The translations under genes were made by a program, and so were the position numbers. 40,042 nt of DNA, taken from the NCBI GenBank assembly GCA_050694275.1, contig JBOGXF010000022.1, positions 1 to 40,042 of the forward strand. Reading direction: 5' to 3'. The DNA is from JBOGXF01 sp050694275. GTDB taxonomy: Bacteria > Actinomycetota > CADDZG01 > WHSQ01. Position 1 is the stretch's first letter, and every line of letters begins with the position of its first letter. The notes beneath the pieces are model-generated. The model saw only the letters and a program-made list of their open reading frames with translations, searched no databases and was not told where the DNA came from. Positions 15,517 through 22,867 of this stretch are shown here, in pieces.

Positions 15517-16199
15517 CTCTCTCCCATGAATTCCAAAAATAGCTCGCCCACCGCGTCGTCTCTGCGACGCGCTTCGGAGATGGCGGCCGCTCTGTCGAAG
15601 GCCACGCGCCGGTGTGTGAGCGTGAGATCGGGCCCCTTGCGCTCGAGCAACAGATAGGACGCCGAGATGTCGTCCATCGGCAGTCCCACCGATCCCGTGT
15701 TGCACACGAGTGTTCCGTCTACGAGTCGTCGGATGAAGGCGCGGTGGACGTGTCCATACACGACGACCGTGGCCTTGCCCTGGAAGGGCGCGAACTCCGC
15801 CGCCGGCGCGTCCGGCATCGGCGCGACGAAAGGGGACTCCGGCGTCGCGTGCACGAGCAGGACCGATCCGGCGGGAGAGTGCCCGATCGGGAGGTTCAGG
15901 AGCCATTGCGCGTTGTCTTCCGAGATGGCGTGCGCGGCCGCGATGTCCTGTAAGCGTTTGCGCTGGTCTGTATCCTCGATGGTCTGAGGATCCCCGGTGA
16001 TCCACACGTCGGTGTTGCCCTTGACGGTGATCCACCCCGCTTCCCGGACGCGAGCGATGCACTCGCTGGGCCACGGCCCGCCCCAAGCGATATCGCCCCC
16101 GCACCACACCTGGTCCGGGCGATGCCGGTCGATGTCGGTCAGGACCGCGTCGAGGGCGACGAGGTTTCCGTGGATATCGGACAAGACTGCCGTTAGCAC
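15513..16199 (-). CDS. Calcineurin-like metallophosphoesterase
   Basis: 228-residue YfcE/MJ0936-type phosphodiesterase. Metal ligands are visible in order: SDIHGN (Asp, His), GGD, KGNTD (Asn), HAT and GHVH. The GTG start at 16199 gives VLTAVLSDIHGN at the N-terminus as in relatives and lies six bases behind TACCAT, so the upstream in-frame codons are rejected. Such enzymes hydrolyse small phosphodiesters or phosphoproteins; the substrate is unknown. Divergent from the sensor kinase gene, 41 bases apart, and first of a two-gene unit with DUF2203. Confidence 0.9.
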   Translation of the reverse strand: MLTAVLSDIHGNLVALDAVLTDIDRHRPDQVWCGGDIAWGGPWPSECIARVREAGWITVKGNTDVWITGDPQTIEDTDQRKRLQDIAAAHAISEDNAQWLLNLPIGHSPAGSVLLVHATPESPFVAPMPDAPAAEFAPFQGKATVVVYGHVHRAFIRRLVDGTLVCNTGSVGLPMDDISASYLLLERKGPDLTLTHRRVAFDRAAAISEARRRDDAVGELFLEFMGER

Positions 16200-16205
16200 G
16201 ATGGC

Positions 16206-16234
16206 ATGGTACCGGTGCCCTGCCCAACTACCAT
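16206..16234. promoter_or_regulatory. Symmetric divergent promoters, phosphoesterase / pdtaS
   Basis: TACCAT occurs on both strands: minus at 16211-16206, plus at 16229-16234, separated by 17 bases. Each ends six bases before a start codon (GTG 16199, ATG 16241). Thus each -10 box sits where the -35 of the opposite promoter would be, and both mRNAs are predicted leaderless. Confidence 0.55.
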
Positions 16235-16240
16235 TTGGAT

Positions 16241-17662
16241 ATGGCAACGCTTGCGGATCGCATCCGGCGCGTATCCGACCTCTCGCAGGAGGAGGCCGAG
16301 CACCTGCGTGGTCTGTGCTCCTCGTGGCAGGTGCTCGCCGACCTGTCGTTCTCGGACCTGCTCCTCTACGTGAAGGTCCGGGGGCAGGAGGCGTTTCAGA
16401 TCTGTGCGCAGCTCCGTCCGCTCACCGCCCAGACGCTCTATCCCGAGGACATGGTCGGTACCAAGGTGACCCAGCCGGAGCAGCCCATCGTCGAGCGCGC
16501 CTGGCGCGAGGGGCGGATCTGGTCGCAGCAAGATCCCGTGTTGCTCGACGGGATCCCGATCCGAATGGACGCGGTACCGGTTCACCGGGCGGGACGAGTA
16601 ACGGCGGTGATCACCAAGGAAGGGAGCCCCGCGACATCACGCAGGCCCGGACGGCTCGAGCAGGTTTATCTCGACGCTGCCGAGGTCGTATCCGAGATGA
16701 TCTGTGACGGTCGGTTTCCGTTCGCCGATCTTCCCGAAGGCGACTGGCCGCGGGTGGGGGAGGGGCTCTACGTGCTCGACGACGGAGGCCACGTCACGTG
16801 GGCCTCTCCCAACGCGCTGTCCTCTCTTCACCGCCTCGGCGTTCGAGCCAACGTCCTGGGGAAGCATCTCGACGCGCTCGGCCTCGGAATCACGCCGGTG
16901 CGCGACGCGCTTTCGACTCAGCGCGTCCTCGACGGCGAGCTCGTGCGCGGCGACACCCACGTCAGGCTTCGGGTGATGCCCCTGATCAGAGAAGGGCGCA
17001 GCGCGGGAGCCCTCGCCCTCGCCCGGGACGTGACCGAAGTCCGTCAGAAGGAGCGCGTCATCTCGGTCAAGGACGCGACGATTCGCGAGATCCACCACCG
17101 GGTGAAGAACAACCTGCAGACGATCGCGAGCCTTCTTCGTCTGCAGACGCGGCGGCTCCACTCCGAAGAGGCCCGAGCCGCGCTCACGGAGAGCGTGCTG
17201 CGCATCGGCTCGATCGCTCTCGTGCACGAGACGCTCTCCGAGCAGCCGTCGGAGGTCGCCGAGTTCGGCGAAGTCGCCCGGCGGATCGCGGGCATGGTCG
17301 GCGAGGGCCTGCTCATGCCCGATCGGGCGATCGAGATCAAGGTCGCAGGTAGCACCGGCCTGCTCGGCGCCGACCTGGCCACGCCTCTCGCGGTTACCGT
17401 GACCGAGCTCATTCAGAACGCGGTCGAGCACGCCTTTGTCGACGGCCGACCCGGCACCATCGGGGTGGAGCTCTCACACGACCGGCGTGGCTTGACGATC
17501 GTCGTGTGGGACGACGGGGTCGGGATCTCCGGCGCGGCCCAGAAAGGCGCTCGCCTGGGACTCCAGATCGTGCGGTCCCTCGTCGCCGAGCTGGGCGGAA
17601 CCTTCGAGCTGACGTCGGACGGGGGGACGCGGGCCGCCGTCCGCATCCCGGCCCGCCCCTAA
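16241..17662 (+). CDS. pdtaS: PdtaS-type sensor histidine kinase
   Basis: 473-residue soluble kinase: N-terminal GAF-like domain (about 1-130, LCSSWQVLADLSFSDLLLYV), PAS domain (about 165-270), HisKA_2 dimer/phosphoacceptor domain with EIHHRVKNNLQT (His285/286) and a C-terminal HATPase (TELIQNAVEHAF N-box, WDDGVGI G-box). This order matches PdtaS of mycobacteria, which phosphorylates the ANTAR-domain antiterminator PdtaR. No membrane segment, so a cytosolic signal is sensed. No response regulator is in the window. The ATG is six bases behind a TACCAT -10 box and has no Shine-Dalgarno sequence. Confidence 0.92.
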   Translation: MATLADRIRRVSDLSQEEAEHLRGLCSSWQVLADLSFSDLLLYVKVRGQEAFQICAQLRPLTAQTLYPEDMVGTKVTQPEQPIVERAWREGRIWSQQDPVLLDGIPIRMDAVPVHRAGRVTAVITKEGSPATSRRPGRLEQVYLDAAEVVSEMICDGRFPFADLPEGDWPRVGEGLYVLDDGGHVTWASPNALSSLHRLGVRANVLGKHLDALGLGITPVRDALSTQRVLDGELVRGDTHVRLRVMPLIREGRSAGALALARDVTEVRQKERVISVKDATIREIHHRVKNNLQTIASLLRLQTRRLHSEEARAALTESVLRIGSIALVHETLSEQPSEVAEFGEVARRIAGMVGEGLLMPDRAIEIKVAGSTGLLGADLATPLAVTVTELIQNAVEHAFVDGRPGTIGVELSHDRRGLTIVVWDDGVGISGAAQKGARLGLQIVRSLVAELGGTFELTSDGGTRAAVRIPARP

Positions 17663-17667
17663 AACCC

Positions 17668-17739
17668 CCCAAATCCGCGCTCTCTGGCGCGATTAACGCG
17701 TTATCACGCGGCTATCGCGACACAGAGCGCGGATTTGGG
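17668..17739. repeat. Long inverted repeat between convergent genes
   Basis: CCCAAATCCGCGCTCT (17668-17683) is perfectly repeated in inverse at 17724-17739. Inside it, after a 4x4 mismatch, CGCGAT (17688-17693) pairs with ATCGCG (17714-17719), and the apex contains the palindrome TAACGCGTTA (17694-17703). The structure fills the 85-base gap between the stops of pdtaS and the penicillin-binding protein gene. It may terminate transcription in both directions, but there is no long T run; a REP- or MITE-like element is also possible. Confidence 0.7.
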
Positions 17740-17747
17740 TGTTGGAG

Positions 17748-19844
17748 TTAGGGGGCCGGGGACGGCGAAGGTGACAGCTTCGGCGCGGGAGCCGGGCTCG
17801 GGTCGCCGGAGCCGTCTTTCTTCTTCCCCGGTTGCTTGGTCGGTGAGGGGGCCGGCGTCGGTGAGGGCGACGGCGAGGGCAATGAGACGGGCACGGGCAG
17901 GGGGCAGGTGGACGTCGGCACGAGCTGGCGCAGCATGGTCTTCTTCTTCCCCGGGCACCACGACGCCCCGAGGAGACCGGTCTTGGGATCGATCTCGACC
18001 GTGACCAGGTCGGAGCGGGGGAGGACGAAGTTGCGGCGGGGCTCGCCGCGGAGCGCCTCGGTCATGAACGCCCGCCAGATGAGGGCGGGAAAGGTGCCTC
18101 CGGCGACCCGGATGCCGTGCACCGAGGTCATCGGGATCCGGCCCTGGGGATAGCCCACCCACACCGCGGTCACGAGATCGGGGGTGTAGCCGACGAACCA
18201 CGCGTCGGCGTAGTCGTCGGTCGTTCCGGTCTTGCCCGCCGCCGGCCGATCGATCTGCGCCGCCGTCCCGGTGCCGCGGGCGATGACCTGCTCGAGAACT
18301 TTCGTGATCAGGTACGCGTTTCCGGGGGTCACGACTCCCGGGATCACGCGCTGATCGGGTTTGAGCAAGGTCCCGTCGCTCGTGCGGACGTGTTTGATCG
18401 TGGTCGGCTCGACCGCGGTGCCACCGTTGGCGAGGGTGGCGTACGCAGCCGCCATGTCGACGACGCTGACCTCAGCGGAGCCGAGCGCGATCGACGGATA
18501 CGCCGGGAGCTTGGATTCAACTCCCATTAGCTGGGCTTGAGACGCGATCTGACCGGCCCCGAGCTGCAGCGCCAGCCGCGCGAAGACCCCGTTGACCGAA
18601 TGCACCAGGGCCTCGTCGAGCGGCATGGATCCGCCGCCCGTGCCCTCGCTCGAATTTCGCACCGTCCAGGGTTCCGCGTTCGGGAACGTAAACACCGCGG
18701 GGCTCGAGTCGTAGAAAGTGTCGAGCCCGATCCCCGCTTCGAGGGCCGCGGTCGCCACGATGGGCTTGAACGACGACCCCGGCTGGCGCCCCGAACCTCC
18801 GCCGTCTTTACCGAGGGCGAGATTGACCTGAGACGCGCTCCAATCGCTGCCCCCAACCATTGCGACGATCTCCCCGGTTTTCGGGGCGATGGCGACGAGC
18901 GCGGCTTCGGGATCGCCCGGACGACCGAGCACCGAAGCCACCGAGCTCTCGGCCGCCTTCTGCAGCTCGCGATCCAGGGTGGTCTCGACCCTCAGCCCGC
19001 CTTTCCACAACGCCCGGGCGCGCTCCGATCCGGTGGGACCGAGGCGCTTGTCTGAGAGAAGCTCGCGCTTGACCGCCTCGACGAAGTACGGCTCGCGCAC
19101 GGACGAGCGCGGGGGATCCGGGATGATTCCGAGGCGTTCCTGTTGCGCGGCGACTGCTTCCGAGCGCGAGATAAAAGAGAGTTCGGCCATCCTTTCGAGC
19201 ACGTAGTCGCGCCGGATACGTCCTCGCTTGGGATGGTCGCGGGGATCGAATCTCGAGGGGGCCTTGATGACTCCGGCGAGCGTCGCCGCCTCGGACAACG
19301 TCAGCGACGATAAGCCGTGTCCGAAATACGTCTCCGCCCCCGCTTTTGCACCGTACGCACCCTGCCCGAGATAGACGGTGTTGAGGTAGCGCTCGAGGAT
19401 CTCCCGTTTGGACAGTTGGCTCTCGACTTCGATCGCGAGGCGCAGCTCGCGCGCCTTCCGCTTGAAGGTGCGCGGGGGATCGCGGAAGTACGTGTTCTTG
19501 ACGTACTGCTGGGTGATGGTCGACCCGCCCTGGACGATCTCGCCCTCGCGCCAGTTGATGATGGCCGCCCGCGCCATGGACTTGAGATCGTAGCCCCCAT
19601 GCTCGAAGAAGCGAGCATCTTCGGCGGCCACGACCGCGTCGACCAGAAGGTCGGGGATCGACTCGATCGGAACGAGGGCTCGGTTCTGGCGGAAGAGCCG
19701 CGCCAGGATCGTGCCGTCGGCCGCGGTGATCGTCGAGCGCAGCGCAAGCGGTCTGGTCTCTTCGAGATCTACCGGGGGAAGAGAGCACCCGCTCGCGGCC
19801 ACGACCGCCGCCGTAACAGCGGCCAGCGCCCGGAGTGCTCCCAC
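17748..19844 (-). CDS. Class A penicillin-binding protein (transglycosylase/transpeptidase)
   Basis: 698-residue bifunctional peptidoglycan synthase. GT51 transglycosylase about 35-215 with catalytic Glu75 (EDARFFEHGG), GGSTITQQYVKN and LERYLNTVYLGQGAYG; transpeptidase about 285-610 with S357-x-x-K360, S416-V-N418 and K538-T-G. The last 60 residues are a Pro/Ser-rich low-complexity tail with KKK. The N-terminus is a hydrophobic segment ending ASGC (Cys20), closer to a lipoprotein signal than to the usual uncleaved anchor. GTG start five bases after the sigma-factor stop, so it is the last gene of the ku - rsbW-like - sigma unit. Confidence 0.95.
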   Translation of the reverse strand: MGALRALAAVTAAVVAASGCSLPPVDLEETRPLALRSTITAADGTILARLFRQNRALVPIESIPDLLVDAVVAAEDARFFEHGGYDLKSMARAAIINWREGEIVQGGSTITQQYVKNTYFRDPPRTFKRKARELRLAIEVESQLSKREILERYLNTVYLGQGAYGAKAGAETYFGHGLSSLTLSEAATLAGVIKAPSRFDPRDHPKRGRIRRDYVLERMAELSFISRSEAVAAQQERLGIIPDPPRSSVREPYFVEAVKRELLSDKRLGPTGSERARALWKGGLRVETTLDRELQKAAESSVASVLGRPGDPEAALVAIAPKTGEIVAMVGGSDWSASQVNLALGKDGGGSGRQPGSSFKPIVATAALEAGIGLDTFYDSSPAVFTFPNAEPWTVRNSSEGTGGGSMPLDEALVHSVNGVFARLALQLGAGQIASQAQLMGVESKLPAYPSIALGSAEVSVVDMAAAYATLANGGTAVEPTTIKHVRTSDGTLLKPDQRVIPGVVTPGNAYLITKVLEQVIARGTGTAAQIDRPAAGKTGTTDDYADAWFVGYTPDLVTAVWVGYPQGRIPMTSVHGIRVAGGTFPALIWRAFMTEALRGEPRRNFVLPRSDLVTVEIDPKTGLLGASWCPGKKKTMLRQLVPTSTCPLPVPVSLPSPSPSPTPAPSPTKQPGKKKDGSGDPSPAPAPKLSPSPSPAP

Positions 19845-19849
19845 CGGAC

Positions 19850-20620
19850 CTAGTCTTCCTCGAGTGCTTTGCGGAGCTCGGTGAGCGTCCGGTTGAGCAG
19901 CCGCGACACGTGCATCTGCGAGATCCCGAGGCGATCAGCGATCTCGGACTGGGTCATGCCCTTGAAAAACCTCAGATAGATGATGCGCTGCTCCCGTTCG
20001 GGAAGCTTGGCCATCTCGGGGGCGAGGGACGCCCGATACTCGAGATTGGCCAGTTGCTCGTCCTCGCCGCCGAGCTGGTCCAAAAAAGAGCTGGAGCGCG
20101 AATCGTCCGAGTCGATCGGTGAGTCGAGGGAGGTGAAGTTGTATGCCTGCGCGATCTCGAGACCCTCGAGCACCTCTTCCTCGCTGGCTCGCGTCACATC
20201 GGAGATCTCCTCGACGGTGGGCGAGCGTCCCAGCTCCTGCCCGAGTCGCTGGACGACCTTGGTCACCTCGAGATGCAGCTCCTGCAGCCTGCGCGGCACC
20301 CGCACCGCCCATCCCTTGTCTCGGAAGTGACGTTTGAGCTCGCCCACCACTGTCGGGGTGGCGTACGTCGAGAACTCGACCTCGCGGTCGAGATCGAAGC
20401 GGTCGATTGCCTTGAGCAAACCAATGGTCCCGACTTGCACCAGATCCTCCAGAGGCTCCCCTCTGTTACGGAATCGGCGCGCGAGGAACTCGACTAAACC
20501 AATGTACTGATCGACCAGTTTTTCCCTGTACTGCGCCCGCTCCGCCTCGTCGCCCGCCTCCTGATAGGCGCGGAAGAGCGCGCGCACCTCGTCCTTATCC
20601 AGCATGGTTCGCTCGTTCAT
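19850..20620 (-). CDS. SigB/SigF/SigG-class RNA polymerase sigma factor
   Basis: 256-residue group III sigma factor with regions 2 (LVEFLARRFRNRGEPLEDLV, FSTYATPTVVGELKRHFRDK), 3 (RVPRRLQELHLEVTKVVQRL, ELGRSPTVEEI) and 4 (LPEREQRIIYLRFFKGMTQS, helix-turn-helix IADRLGISQMHVSRLLNRTL). These factors run general stress or late-development regulons and are held by RsbW-like anti-sigmas. The ATG at 20620 (MNERTM) overlaps the anti-sigma stop by four bases; a second ATG at 20605 is possible. Translation is thus coupled to its presumed antagonist. Confidence 0.93.
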   Translation of the reverse strand: MNERTMLDKDEVRALFRAYQEAGDEAERAQYREKLVDQYIGLVEFLARRFRNRGEPLEDLVQVGTIGLLKAIDRFDLDREVEFSTYATPTVVGELKRHFRDKGWAVRVPRRLQELHLEVTKVVQRLGQELGRSPTVEEISDVTRASEEEVLEGLEIAQAYNFTSLDSPIDSDDSRSSSFLDQLGGEDEQLANLEYRASLAPEMAKLPEREQRIIYLRFFKGMTQSEIADRLGISQMHVSRLLNRTLTELRKALEED

Positions 20621-20988
20621 CGCGGTTTGCTCTTGGCCAGGCTGAAGGTGGGCACGCCGTCGGCGAGGTCGAGCGACGCGGAATCGACGACCGTCGTCAG
20701 GATCATGCGGCTGAACTCGGTCAGCTCGGTCCTGACCTTGTGCCCGCGGGCGAAGTGTCCGATCCCCCTTATCTGGAGCCGGTCGCCGTGGATCTCGTAA
20801 CGAACCTCGAGCGATCCCTGCCGGCCGTGGGTGCCGGTGAGATAAGCGCACATCTCGTCGACCGCGATCTTGAGATCCTCGATGTCCTCGAGCGTGAACG
20901 CCAGGCGCGCCGCCAGCCCGGCCGCGATGAGCCGCACGACCTGCAGGTACTCGGGAGACGCCGGGACCTTGAGCGAGACCGTGTCCAA
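20617..20988 (-). CDS. RsbW-like anti-sigma factor (GHKL ATPase fold)
   Basis: 123-residue protein of the SpoIIAB/RsbW type: SLKVPASPEYLQVVRLIAAG at the N-terminus and DIEDLKIAVDEMCAYLTGTH where the N-box should be. The conserved Asn of the Glu-x-x-Asn motif is not present (EMCA), and the glycine boxes are poor, so kinase activity on an antagonist may be weak or absent. Context gives its partner: the sigma factor gene overlaps its stop. Start is TTG at 20988; no better in-frame start exists and the N-terminus fits the family. It follows ku by 16 bases. Confidence 0.85.
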   Translation of the reverse strand: MDTVSLKVPASPEYLQVVRLIAAGLAARLAFTLEDIEDLKIAVDEMCAYLTGTHGRQGSLEVRYEIHGDRLQIRGIGHFARGHKVRTELTEFSRMILTTVVDSASLDLADGVPTFSLAKSKPR

Positions 20989-21004
20989 ATGAGGCCCCCC
21001 GGGC

Positions 21005-21826
21005 TCAGGATGCGGAGGCTCTGCGCTTGGCGGTCTTCTTCGAGGGCGGCTTTTTCCTCTTCGCCTCCGCGACCGAGGCCTTGAGCGCTTCCATCAGATC
21101 GACCACCGGCGCGGGCTCCTCCTCGGGGGCCGCGGCGATGGTGACCTCCTCGCCCTCGATCTTCTTTTCGGCGAGCTCCTGAAGCCTCTCGCGGTATTCG
21201 TCGGCGAACTCGTCGGGTTTGAAACTGTCGGCGAGCTGCTGGATGAGCTGACGCGCCATCTTGATCTCGCTGTCGCGCAGATCGATCTGCTTGTCGAGCT
21301 CCTCGAACTCCGGCGCCCGGATCTCGTCCGGCCAGTGCATGGTCTCGATAACGAAGACGTCGTCTTTGAGCCGGATGGTGGCGAGGTGCTCCTTCTCGCG
21401 CAGGGCGACCTTGGCGACGCCGACCTGGCCCTCGGCCTGGAGCGCCTCGGCCAACAGCCGGTAGGCCTTGATCCCCGAGGGTTCCGGGGCGACGAAATAG
21501 GTCTTGTTGAAGTAGATCGGGTCGATCTCTTCCAGTGGCACGAACGCCACGACGTCTATCGCCTTGATCGAGTCGACCTCGAGGGCCTGGAGCTCCTCGT
21601 CGGAGAACTGGACGTAACGGTCCTTTTCGAACTCGTAGCCCTTGACGATGTCGTCCCAGCCCACCTCCTCCCCGCACTTCGCGCACTCGCGCTTGTACTT
21701 GATACGGCCCCCGTCCGCTTCGTGGAGAAGGTGGAACTTGAGGCTTTTCTCCTGGACCGCCGAATAGAGCCGGACGGGGATGCTGATCAGGCCGAACGTG
21801 ATGGCGCCCTTCCAGATTGGTCTCAT
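21005..21826 (-). CDS. ku: Ku protein, DNA double-strand break end binding
   Basis: 273-residue bacterial Ku: starts MRPIWKGAITFGLISIPVRL, has RECAKCGEEVGWDDIVKGYE, YFNKTYFVAPEP and KMARQLIQQLADSFKPDEF, the Ku core; the last 25 residues are a Lys/Arg-rich tail used for DNA binding and threading. Bacterial Ku forms a homodimer ring on DNA ends and recruits ligase LigD for non-homologous end joining. No ligD is in the window. The ATG is six bases behind TACAAT, so it heads the run ku - rsbW-like - sigma - penicillin-binding protein, with gaps of 16, -4 and 5 bases. Confidence 0.96.
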   Translation of the reverse strand: MRPIWKGAITFGLISIPVRLYSAVQEKSLKFHLLHEADGGRIKYKRECAKCGEEVGWDDIVKGYEFEKDRYVQFSDEELQALEVDSIKAIDVVAFVPLEEIDPIYFNKTYFVAPEPSGIKAYRLLAEALQAEGQVGVAKVALREKEHLATIRLKDDVFVIETMHWPDEIRAPEFEELDKQIDLRDSEIKMARQLIQQLADSFKPDEFADEYRERLQELAEKKIEGEEVTIAAAPEEEPAPVVDLMEALKASVAEAKRKKPPSKKTAKRRASAS

Positions 21827-21832
21827 CGCCCG

Positions 21833-21838
21833 ATTGTA
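21833..21838 (-). promoter_or_regulatory. -10 box for ku, leaderless spacing
   Basis: TACAAT on the minus strand (21838-21833) ends six bases before the ku ATG (21826). No -35 consensus is seen 17 bases upstream (AAACGA). This box would drive the whole ku-to-PBP unit. Confidence 0.55.
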
Positions 21839-21987
21839 CGGGGCGACAGGGGTGCTCGTTTCGAATGCTTCTCCGCGGCCGCCCGAACGCGTAAAGTAGC
21901 CGTGAGAGGCAGGATGTCTACGGACCGTGTCGAAGTCTCGGGGACGATCCGAGCATCGGGGCTAGGCGAAGGACAAGGAGACCGAGC

Positions 21988-22473
21988 GTGAGTCACGACT
22001 ACTCCAAGGAGTTGGGGGACCGGCTGAGGAAGATCCGTCAGCAGAAAGGCATGTCCCTCCAGGACGTCCAGCATGCCTCCGAGGGCCGCTGGAAGGCGGC
22101 CGTCGTCGGCGCGTACGAGCGCGGCGACCGCAATGTGACCGTCGCGCGCCTCTCGGAGCTCGCAGATTTCTACGGGGTGCCGGTGTCCGAGCTAATCCCC
22201 GAGGAGAGCCCCGCCGGGGGCCGGGGTATGGAGGCTCGCCGGCGAGTCGTGCTCGATCTCGAGGGCCTCGACCGTGTGCCCGAGCAAGAGAGAGACCCGT
22301 TGTCCCGGTTCACGACCGCGATCCAGATCCAGCGCGGCGACTTCAACGGGCGCGTGCTCACGATTCGGGAAGACGATCTGATGGCGCTTGCGCTCCTCTA
22401 TCAGACCAATGCCGACGAGCTCGCGCGCCGTCTCGACGACTGGGGCCTGCTCGCGCAGAACGGCGCGTCCTGA
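21988..22473 (+). CDS. bldD: BldD-type transcriptional regulator
   Basis: 161-residue protein colinear with Streptomyces BldD: XRE helix-turn-helix about 8-70 (LGDRLRKIRQQKGMSLQDV, GAYERGDRNVTVARLSELAD), linker, and C-terminal domain. The c-di-GMP signature RxD-x8-RxxD is intact at R116-G-D118 and R127-E-D-D130. In Streptomyces a c-di-GMP tetramer bridges two such domains and activates repression of sporulation genes. GTG 21988 follows AAGGAG by seven bases. A TAAAGT at 21892-21897 could be its -10 box, leaving a leader of about 85 bases. Divergent from ku. Confidence 0.93.
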   Translation: MSHDYSKELGDRLRKIRQQKGMSLQDVQHASEGRWKAAVVGAYERGDRNVTVARLSELADFYGVPVSELIPEESPAGGRGMEARRRVVLDLEGLDRVPEQERDPLSRFTTAIQIQRGDFNGRVLTIREDDLMALALLYQTNADELARRLDDWGLLAQNGAS

Positions 22474-22489
22474 TCCCTTTGTCGAGCCG

Positions 22490-22840
22490 TTACCCGGCGA
22501 CGGCCGCGGCGATGATCACGAGCAGATTCAGCCAGTACGCGCCGGTGAAGGCGTAGTCGATCGCTTTCGGCCGCAGCGGGATGAGCACCGCCAGGACCCA
22601 CACCGGCATCACCGCCAGCCCGAACACCCCCCCGTAGACGAGCGCGACCCAGCGGGGCCACGCGGCTCCCACCGCAGCGCCGATCGCGGTAATGCCGAGC
22701 AGCATCCCCAGGATCGCCTGGCCGACGACGTCTGACTGTGGCCCGCCCTTGGTAAACCTGAACACGCGGTAGCCGAGGCCCAAGACCGCGTTGACTGACA
22801 GGGCCGTGACGAGCACCGCCCGCCACGCGTCGTCGTTCAT
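22490..22840 (-). CDS. Small four-helix membrane protein, function unknown
   Basis: 116 residues, nearly all hydrophobic, with four probable membrane helices: about 8-25, 38-60, 65-87 and 95-115; short loops with RFTKGG and RPKAID. No recognised family. The ATG at 22840 is nine bases behind a TATCGT -10 box that overlaps the -10 box of the divergent DUF3105 gene. Ends 17 bases from the convergent bldD stop. Confidence 0.72.
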   Translation of the reverse strand: MNDDAWRAVLVTALSVNAVLGLGYRVFRFTKGGPQSDVVGQAILGMLLGITAIGAAVGAAWPRWVALVYGGVFGLAVMPVWVLAVLIPLRPKAIDYAFTGAYWLNLLVIIAAAVAG

Positions 22841-22849
22841 AGGCGAGTC

Positions 22850-22859
22850 ACGATAGCCT
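22850..22859. promoter_or_regulatory. Overlapping divergent -10 boxes, membrane protein / DUF3105
   Basis: TAGCCT on the + strand (22854-22859) and TATCGT on the minus strand (22855-22850) share the TA at 22854-22855. The + box ends eight bases before GTG 22868 and the minus box nine bases before ATG 22840, so both messages would have no leader or one of a few bases. The geometry equals that of the upp/BKACE gap. Confidence 0.45.
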
Positions 22860-22867
22860 CCTGTGCC

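Noticed and set aside
17251..17661. Several short frames antisense to the end of pdtaS
   Set aside because: Shadows of the kinase gene with Arg/Pro-rich composition and no start signals.
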